Assembly (NCBI GenBank): GCA_964443225.1
Contig: CAYUCC010000006.1
Coordinates: 48,912-112,911 of the forward strand
Direction of reading: 5' to 3'
Length of the DNA stretch: 64,000 nt
Origin: SSC4 sp964443225
GTDB taxonomy: Bacteria > Chloroflexota > Anaerolineae > SSC4 > Amarolineaceae
A program made the position numbers and the translations under genes. The notes beneath the pieces are model-generated. The model made no database searches. It saw only the letters and a list, made by a program, of their open reading frames with translations, and had not been told where the DNA came from. Below, one piece after another: positions 58,382 through 64,000 of the stretch (position 1 is the stretch's first letter; the number at the start of each line of letters is the position of its first letter).

Positions 58382-60589
58382 ATGGGAACACTCAACCCAA
58401 GCTTGCTCTCACCCGAAATGGACAAGGCCCTCAACGCTGCGGCACAGCTGCGGCGCCGCTTTGGTAAGGACGTCCTGACGCCCGAAATCTTGCTGTACCT
58501 GTTTCTGACCAACCAGGAGTCTGCCGCAGCGCGTGTGATCCAGCGGCTGATCAGCGAACGCGGTTTCAAGCTCGATGAATTCACGCGTACGGTCCAGACC
58601 ATGGCTGAAATGCGCGATGGGCGCAACGCCAATCTCGATTTTACCGCCAGCGACAGCCGTCCGGTGCCTCTGTCCGACGAAATGATCGTGGTGCTCGACG
58701 AGGGGCACGCCGTTGCCCAGGCTGCGGGCGAGATCTACGTTGGCACCGAACACGCGCTGGCGGCGATGAGCCAACGCGGCGTGACGACATCGGGTGTCCT
58801 GCAGCGGTTCGGGGTCACACCCAGTGCGATGACCGACGTCCTGGCCAGCCAGGCGATCACGCGCCGCTATACAACCCAGGATTGGGTCGCGCAGGCGCGG
58901 GCCGGGGAACTGGCGCCGGTCTATCGACGCGACGATTTGCTGCGGGAGCTGCTCAGCCTGCTGGCGCTCAGCCACAACCGCCACATTCTGTTGGTGGGGC
59001 CGCACGGCGTTGGCAAACGCTCGCTGGTGCAGAGCCTGGCACTGCTCATGGCTGAAGGCCAGGGCCCGCCCGGTCTGGCCTCGTTGATCGCCGTTCTGGA
59101 AACGGCGCTGCTCGACGATGCGGGCAAGGCGGTGCAGGCGGCGGCCCGTCAGGCCGACAAGGGGATTCTGTTTCTGCCCAACGCCCATCGTTTCCTGGGT
59201 GGTGCGCTCGACGTCGATTATCCGAAAGCGACGACACCGGTGCGGCGCACCTTTCTTGATGAGCAGTCGGTCGTCATCGCCACCACGACCCCGGCCGATT
59301 ACCAGGCCCGCATCGCCAAGGATGCGCTGATCACCGAACGCAGCATCGTGCTGGCGGTGGCCGAGCCGTCGCTACCAGAGACGATTGCCATTCTGGGGCT
59401 GCACGGGCCGCGCATCGAACAGGAATATCAGATCAAAATCGCCGATCCGGCACTCAAGAGTACGAGCAACCTGGCCAAACGCTATCTCGGTGAGACACCC
59501 TTGCCCGCATCGGCCGTGCAGCTGCTGCACCGTGCTGCGGCGGTGGTGCGCCTGGGTACACAGAGCCACCTGGCGCTGCATCCCGAAAACGCGCGGGACA
59601 CCGTGCTCGACGAAGAGGACGTGCTGGTGGCCGCCAGCATGATGAGCGGCGTGCCGGTGGCCAAACTCTCCACGGATGACCGCGCCCGCTATGCCAACAT
59701 GGTCGATTTCCTGCACGAACGCATCATCGGCCAGGACGAAGCGGTGCTGGCTCTCAGCCGCGCTGTGAAAACGGCGCGTGTGGGCTTGAAGGACCCCAGC
59801 CGGCCGATCGGCTCCTTCCTCTTTTTGGGACCGACCGGTGTGGGCAAAACGGAGCTGGCCAAAACACTTGCCGAATTCATGTTCGACGACGAAAATGCGA
59901 TGGTCGTGCTCGACATGAGCGAGTACCAGCAGGAGCACACCGTCAACCGCCTGCTGGGTGCGCCGCCGGGGTACGTGGGCTACGAGAGCGGCGGCCAGCT
60001 GACCGACCGTGTGCGCCAGCGGCCTTACACGGTGGTGCTGTTCGACGAAGTGGAAAAGGCGCATCCACGCGTGCTCGACGTCCTCCTGCAGGTTATGGAG
60101 GAGGGTCGCCTCACCGACGGCCAGGGGCGTGTGGCAACCTTCAGCGACACCGTGCTGATCATGACCAGCAACCTGGGCTCGGAGTTCATGGACCAGCCCC
60201 AGTTTTCGGATACCACCCGCGACCTGGTCATGCTGGCGGTCAAACAGTTCTTTCGCCCCGAGTTTCTGAACCGGCTGGACGAGATCATCCTCTTCACGCC
60301 GCTGACCGGCGATCAACTGCGGCAGATTCTGGGCCTGATGATCAAAAAGGAAAACAAGCTGCTGGCCGAACAGGGTCTGCAGGTGGAGATCAGCGAAGGC
60401 GCCATCACCTGGCTGCTGGCACAGAACGACCATCCCGAATGGGGTGCGCGCCCGCTGCGGCGTATCATCCGTCGCTTCTTGCGCGAGCCGCTGGCCGATT
60501 ACCTGCTCACGGCCAGCCCGCCTGCCGGCACGGTGGTACGCGTCGACGTGGGTGCTGACGGTCTCGCGTTTGCGCCGTCCGGCCGCTGA
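58382..60589 (+). CDS. Clp/Hsp100 ATPase with degenerate first AAA domain
   Basis: The 735-residue protein has an N-terminal Clp repeat domain (residues about 1-150) and two AAA modules without the ClpB middle coiled coil. The first module has Walker A GPHGVGKRS (about 204-212), but Walker B reads ILFLPNAH where a hydrolysing ring has IDE. The YRGEFE pore loop is absent and the Arg-finger region reads ITERS. The second module is intact: GPTGVGKTELAKTL (about 483-496), VVLFDEVEKAH (about 551-561), pore loop GYVGYE, RPEFLNRLDE, GARPLRR. The stretch after TSNLGS is short, as in ClpB, with no loop for ClpP. AGGAG lies 8 bases before the ATG. Confidence 0.87.
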   Translation: MGTLNPSLLSPEMDKALNAAAQLRRRFGKDVLTPEILLYLFLTNQESAAARVIQRLISERGFKLDEFTRTVQTMAEMRDGRNANLDFTASDSRPVPLSDEMIVVLDEGHAVAQAAGEIYVGTEHALAAMSQRGVTTSGVLQRFGVTPSAMTDVLASQAITRRYTTQDWVAQARAGELAPVYRRDDLLRELLSLLALSHNRHILLVGPHGVGKRSLVQSLALLMAEGQGPPGLASLIAVLETALLDDAGKAVQAAARQADKGILFLPNAHRFLGGALDVDYPKATTPVRRTFLDEQSVVIATTTPADYQARIAKDALITERSIVLAVAEPSLPETIAILGLHGPRIEQEYQIKIADPALKSTSNLAKRYLGETPLPASAVQLLHRAAAVVRLGTQSHLALHPENARDTVLDEEDVLVAASMMSGVPVAKLSTDDRARYANMVDFLHERIIGQDEAVLALSRAVKTARVGLKDPSRPIGSFLFLGPTGVGKTELAKTLAEFMFDDENAMVVLDMSEYQQEHTVNRLLGAPPGYVGYESGGQLTDRVRQRPYTVVLFDEVEKAHPRVLDVLLQVMEEGRLTDGQGRVATFSDTVLIMTSNLGSEFMDQPQFSDTTRDLVMLAVKQFFRPEFLNRLDEIILFTPLTGDQLRQILGLMIKKENKLLAEQGLQVEISEGAITWLLAQNDHPEWGARPLRRIIRRFLREPLADYLLTASPPAGTVVRVDVGADGLAFAPSGR

Positions 60590-60591
60590 CG

Positions 60592-61296
60592 ATGGTCTGG
60601 CGTGTGTGGCTCTTTCGCCTGGCATCGTGGCTGGCGTATGGTGCCCTGGTGCCGTTGTACGAATGGGTCGCCCGCTGTTACTCGGACGATGAATGGCACA
60701 CCTGGCGCCAGCAGGCAGTGGGGCCGGTGATCGAGCTGGCGCAGGCTGCCACCGCCGAAGGGCGCCGCACCCACGTCCTGGAGGTGGGCTGCGGCACGGG
60801 TGCCCTGCTGGTGGAGCTGGCGCAGACACCCGCCCTGGTCACGGGTCTCGACCGGTCGGCGGCCATGGTGTCGGCCGCGCGACGCCGCACGCGTGCCCGT
60901 GGCGCTCACCTGACCCTCATGCAGGGACAGGCCGAAGCGCTGCCCCTGGCGGCCGGGGTGGTCGACGCCATCGTGCTGACGTTTCCAACCGGGTACGTCT
61001 ACGCCGCAGCAACGTGGGAAGAATTCGCCCGTGTCCTGGCACCTGGGGGCACCGTGATTTGGGTGGATGCGGGCGAGCTGCGGCAGCCCAGCCCGCTGGC
61101 GCGTCTGCTGCAGGGCTTCCTGCTGCCGCCTGCCAGTCTCACCAGCATCGTCGACCGTTTTTCGCGTCGTGTGGCCGCGTTTGGTTTTACGAGCGAACTG
61201 CGGACGATCGAGCTGCCGCGCAGCCGCGTGCGCGTGCTCCTGGCGCGACCTGCGGAGACTCTGGCAACGGGTCACTGCGCATCCGAAACAGACTGA
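60592..61296 (+). CDS. Class I SAM-dependent methyltransferase
   Basis: The 234-residue protein has the methyltransferase fold: motif I VLEVGCGTGALLVELAQT (residues about 59-76), GLDRSAAMVSAARRR (about 83-97), and QGQAEALPLAAGVVDAIVLTFP (about 107-128), a pattern typical of Methyltransf_11 quinone/lipid-type enzymes. The N-terminal segment has a hydrophobic, aromatic stretch (WRVWLFRLASWLAYGALVPLYEW). The substrate is unknown. The ATG lies 2 bp after the Clp-like stop, so the two are cotranscribed, but no functional link is evident. Confidence 0.85.
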   Translation: MVWRVWLFRLASWLAYGALVPLYEWVARCYSDDEWHTWRQQAVGPVIELAQAATAEGRRTHVLEVGCGTGALLVELAQTPALVTGLDRSAAMVSAARRRTRARGAHLTLMQGQAEALPLAAGVVDAIVLTFPTGYVYAAATWEEFARVLAPGGTVIWVDAGELRQPSPLARLLQGFLLPPASLTSIVDRFSRRVAAFGFTSELRTIELPRSRVRVLLARPAETLATGHCASETD

Positions 61297-61335
61297 CTCC
61301 CAGCCACCTGGCCGCAAGTCAGCCTGTTACCATGT

Positions 61336-62019
61336 TCAGCGCTCGCCCTGACTGACCTCGTCATCGTCTTCGGATGCGCCACGGCGGCGAAATGCACCGA
61401 ACAACAGCCCGACACCCACGATGACCAGGATGATGGGCCACAGGCTGAAGATTTGCGCCACTGCTTCGAGCTCTTCGGCCATCAGGAAGACGCCGATGAG
61501 TGCCAGGACGCCCGCCGGGATCAACGCCCACCAGAATTCACGGTGCAGGCCGCGCACCAGACCCTGCACGTAAACCAGGGCAAAGGTGGCGCCCATGCCC
61601 AGCATGAATACGCCCGGATTGAAGCCGCCTGGCAGCAAAAACGGCACCCCCAGGCTTGCTAACACGCCGGCCGGAATCAAGGCCCACCAGTTTTCGGCGG
61701 GTTTGCTCAGGTAGACGATCAAAAAGGCGAAGGAGATGGCACCAAACAACAGGGCGGGCACCCAGTCCCCTTCCATGGCCGTATTGGAAAAGAAGATGAT
61801 CGCGCCAAGGCCGATCAACGTCATGCCCGGGATGATTGGCCACCACTGGGCCCGGTTGCTCAGGTAGACCGCGATGAAGATGACACCGCCGCCCACGAAG
61901 AGCAGACTCCAGATCGCCTCGCCAAAGGGACCGATGACCCCGTAATTGAGCAGTAACAAGAGGATGCCTGCCATCAGCAGCAGGCCACCGATCAGGAAGT
62001 TCGTGCGCTGCGAATTCAT
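61336..62019 (-). CDS. Membrane protein with three WW-IPxG repeats
   Basis: The 227-residue protein has eight hydrophobic segments arranged as repeated hairpins. The motif QWWPIIPGMTLIGLG, NWWALIPAGVLASLG and FWWALIPAGVLALIG appears three times, each with a WW pair, IPxG and LG, suggesting internal triplication. The family resembles DUF5668/LiaF-like bacterial membrane proteins, whose role is unclear. The C-terminal tail (RRRGASEDDDEVSQGER) is charged and cytoplasmic. The ATG at 62019 follows GGAGGAGGA. No operon partner other than the gene at 62100 is clear. Confidence 0.65.
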   Translation of the reverse strand: MNSQRTNFLIGGLLLMAGILLLLLNYGVIGPFGEAIWSLLFVGGGVIFIAVYLSNRAQWWPIIPGMTLIGLGAIIFFSNTAMEGDWVPALLFGAISFAFLIVYLSKPAENWWALIPAGVLASLGVPFLLPGGFNPGVFMLGMGATFALVYVQGLVRGLHREFWWALIPAGVLALIGVFLMAEELEAVAQIFSLWPIILVIVGVGLLFGAFRRRGASEDDDEVSQGER

Positions 62020-62099
62020 ACTGTGTTCCTCCTCCGTACACGCAACGCTGAGCTGCAACAGGTCGGGCAAGCCCTCATGGCGCACGATCGGTGCGGGCG

Positions 62100-62402
62100 T
62101 CACACCTGCGGGTGGCGATATGCACGCCAATACCAGAGAGACTGACCGGCCAGCAGCAGCCCGGCGATGCTCCAGACCACAATTTGCCACTGGACGCCAT
62201 TGACGAGGGCCATTCCGATGCAGAACAACGCCAACCCGGCACAGAGGGGGCTCAGAAAGCGGGGGGAAGTCAGCAGGGCACGACGGGTCATCTGCCAGGT
62301 GTGACGCTGCCAGTCGGCATAACTCAGAACTGCCAGCACGACACCCAGACCCATCAGCCAGACGGCGTGTCGTGCGGCGAAAGCCCAATCGATCGAATTC
62401 AT
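62100..62402 (-). CDS. Small membrane protein of unknown function
   Basis: This 100-residue protein has three hydrophobic segments (VWLMGLGVVLAVLSYADW, FLSPLCAGLALFCIGMALV and IVVWSIAGLLLAGQSLWYW) with short loops. I recognise no family. The ATG at 62402 follows AGGACGACC; the upstream frame to 62528 is without a ribosome-binding site. It lies 80 bp upstream of the WW-IPxG membrane protein on the same strand. A minus-strand TATAAT at 62511-62506 could be its -10, but no good -35 is seen. Confidence 0.55.
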   Translation of the reverse strand: MNSIDWAFAARHAVWLMGLGVVLAVLSYADWQRHTWQMTRRALLTSPRFLSPLCAGLALFCIGMALVNGVQWQIVVWSIAGLLLAGQSLWYWRAYRHPQV

Positions 62403-62760
62403 GGTCGTCCTGGTGCCGGAGTCGGGTCTCTTGATCGTCGAAAACAGGGCGATCTCGCCGAATTCGTTCCTACTCCGGCGTTGGTGAGCAAAACGATTCG
62501 CAAGTATTATACCACGGTGGGAAAACAAGAAAAAGTTGGTGATAAACCACGAATCTGTTGTTCACGGCGAATAGGCGCCAATTTGCGCGAAATATGGGTT
62601 TGTGGAGGAGGGTGCTGCGTGTGGGATAGGGAGCCAGGGCAAGGTCGATCGACACGCAAGGGATGGAGACCAGAAGGGTAGAACGGGGCGGGGGTGGGGA
62701 GGCACGAGACGTGGTGCGTGGGAATTGGTTTGGTTCTCACGCACCACGTGACACGGCGGA
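62403..62760. other. Intergenic region with a large hairpin; no gene seen
   Basis: The gap holds no convincing coding frame. At 62709-62749 ACGTGGTGCGTG and CACGCACCACGT form a perfect 12-bp stem with a 17-base loop. It lies 11 bp after the cytochrome oxidase subunit IV stop on that strand, so it may be its terminator or a processing stem; no T tract follows. Confidence 0.6.
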
Positions 62761-63078
62761 TCAGGAGGGGGAGAGGAACCAGACTGCCACGGCGATCATG
62801 GCGACGAAGGGCAGTGGGGCGATGAATACCCAGGTGTACAGCCGCGGCTCGAATTTGAGGTGCATGTAGTACATCACGACCATGGCGAGTTTGGCCAGGG
62901 CAAAGGCTACCAGGATCACGATCATGCCGGCGCGACCGATGGGCAGGTAGATCACCCCCAGCTCCATCAGGGTGAGCACCACCAGAGACAGGTACACGTA
63001 CAGATAATTAGGGTGAGCGTGCTGTTGGGTTGCCACAGCTGCGGCTTCGGCTGACGGCTGCGGTTCGTGCGATGCCAT
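62761..63078 (-). CDS. Cytochrome c oxidase subunit IV family protein
   Basis: The 105-residue protein has three transmembrane helices: YLYVYLSLVVLTLMELGVIYL, MIVILVAFALAKLAMVVMYYMHLK (residues about 51-74) and WVFIAPLPFVAMIAVAVWFL. The conserved KxxxVxxxYMHLK block is the family signature of the small caa3/bo3-type subunit. The N-terminus is soluble (HEPQPSAEAAAVATQQ). GGGAGG lies 8 bases before the ATG. It follows subunit III by 21 bp. Subunits I and II are not in the window. Confidence 0.9.
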   Translation of the reverse strand: MASHEPQPSAEAAAVATQQHAHPNYLYVYLSLVVLTLMELGVIYLPIGRAGMIVILVAFALAKLAMVVMYYMHLKFEPRLYTWVFIAPLPFVAMIAVAVWFLSPS

Positions 63079-63099
63079 GTGTGTTGCCTCCCGGTCCGG

Positions 63100-63675
<576 letters not shown>

Positions 63676-63756
63676 GCGTTCGAACTCCTGCTTCACCTGG
63701 TTGTTTGGGCTGTTGGCACGGGCGACGACGCAGCACGGCGGTGTGGCATCGTTCGT

Positions 63757-63785
63757 ATAATACGTATGATGCACCATCTTGTCAA
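63757..63785 (-). promoter_or_regulatory. Promoter for the subunit III/IV operon
   Basis: TTGACA (63785-63780) and TATTAT (63762-63757) are 17 bp apart on the minus strand. The leader would be about 75 nt. Confidence 0.8.
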
Positions 63786-63829
63786 GCCTGAACGTAGCGA
63801 TTGTTACTATTCGCACTTACGCCGCGTTT

Positions 63830-63858
63830 TTGACAAGCCGTGTCAAATATGATAGCAT
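63830..63858 (+). promoter_or_regulatory. Promoter for the gene at the right edge
   Basis: TTGACA (63830-63835) and TAGCAT (63853-63858) are 17 bp apart. The site is divergent from the cytochrome oxidase promoter, with their -35 boxes 44 bp apart. TGTCAA at 63841 makes a TTGACA-TGTCAA inverted pair that could be an operator. Confidence 0.5.
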
Positions 63859-63953
63859 GTGCCCTCGGTTCCAATGACGGACCACGAATCATCAACCACC
63901 CAAACAACCCGTGCACAGGCAAAACAACCGCATTTTGAGGAGTCGCAATTGAT

Positions 63954-64000
63954 ATGACCGACAGCTATCGGATGTATGCTGCGTACCTCTATTTTGCGCG
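63954..64000 (+). CDS. Start of an unidentified gene cut by the window edge
   Basis: An ATG at 63954 opens a frame reading TDSYRMYAAYLYFAR up to the edge, preceded by GAGGAG about 12 bases upstream and a promoter-like sequence at 63830-63858. Only about 15 residues are visible. The short RMYAAYLYF stretch could be the beginning of a SorC/DeoR-like regulator or something else, but no family can be stated. Confidence 0.4.
   Translation, partial: MTDSYRMYAAYLYFA

Noticed and set aside
59372..60829. Minus-strand open frame of 485 codons
   Set aside because: It is antisense to the Clp-like gene and the methyltransferase start, with no recognisable motif.

Overview
This 64 kb window is GC-rich bacterial chromosome, densely packed with core metabolic genes and broken up by unusually repetitive intergenic DNA. 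Gene content and family variants suggest a member of the Chloroflexota (Anaerolineae/Caldilineae/Ardenticatenia-like). The pointers are a RecG with a long N-terminal extension, a RodZ-type HTH protein, an XPB/Ssl2-N-like helicase-associated protein, an aldehyde ferredoxin oxidoreductase, cytochrome oxidase subunits III and IV, Asp23 and FakA genes, and hairpin repeats of the AGCCCGCT/AGTCGGCT kind that I recall from that phylum. The taxon is an inference, not a proof. No rRNA, CRISPR array, prophage or complete transposase was seen. Many promoters match a classical sigma-70 consensus (TTGACA, 17 bp, TATAAT) very well.

Layout. 1-6.7 kb: a cyanophycinase-like protein cut by the window edge, an MFS transporter, a patatin, an aldehyde ferredoxin oxidoreductase with an iron alcohol dehydrogenase, and an SCP-2 protein. 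7-10.3 kb: a secreted protein of unknown function, a hexamer-repeat region, a YprB-like exonuclease and a CPBP protease. 10.4-19.3 kb: a helicase-associated protein, YkvA, a coiled-coil protein, RimO-RodZ, a cell-wall amidase, a 68-bp tandem array, a PrsW-like protease, a lipoprotein and DedA. 19.3-26.2 kb: tRNA-Lys, a phasin-like protein with a perfect consensus promoter, two EEP phosphodiesterases with TatA, then divergently LutB-LutC-TatB-TatC, followed by a palindromic repeat, a terminator, a MITE-like element and tRNA-Arg.

26.2-36.4 kb: an S1-domain protein, a small coupled ORF and the primary sigma factor in one operon, then GNAT, homoserine dehydrogenase, fructose bisphosphatase, tryptophanase, a lipoprotein, QueG and MogA. 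36.4-43.3 kb: a minus-strand run of GalT, AMMECR1, acyl-CoA dehydrogenase, a lipase-like hydrolase, an FtsJ-type methyltransferase and an acyl-CoA synthetase. 43.3-43.8 kb: a four-copy hairpin array. 43.8-56.5 kb: a long minus-strand series (Asp23, FakA, DegV/FakB, RecG, CoaD, YceD, L32, FabD, FabG, Asp23, NusB, a cyclic-2,3-diphosphoglycerate-synthetase-like GTPase, arginase). With the divergent rpmB it resembles the Firmicutes rpmB-yloU-yloV-recG-plsX-fabD-fabG neighbourhood, but plsX, fabH and acpP are missing here. 56.5-64 kb: rpmB with an attenuator-like leader, RlmN, a two-AAA Clp protein with a decayed first ATPase domain, a methyltransferase, two small membrane proteins, cytochrome oxidase subunits IV and III, and the start of an unidentified gene.

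The genes fit together as an organism with aerobic respiration (cox genes), fatty-acid uptake and synthesis (FakA/DegV, FabD/FabG, acyl-CoA synthetase, acyl-CoA dehydrogenase), lactate-type oxidation (LutBC), Tat export and amino-acid turnover (tryptophanase, arginase). The most unusual items are the Clp protein with a dead first ring, the cyanophycinase-like protein without its nucleophile, the fused lut-tat operon, and at least five families of intergenic repeats, including a MITE-like element with a target-site duplication.
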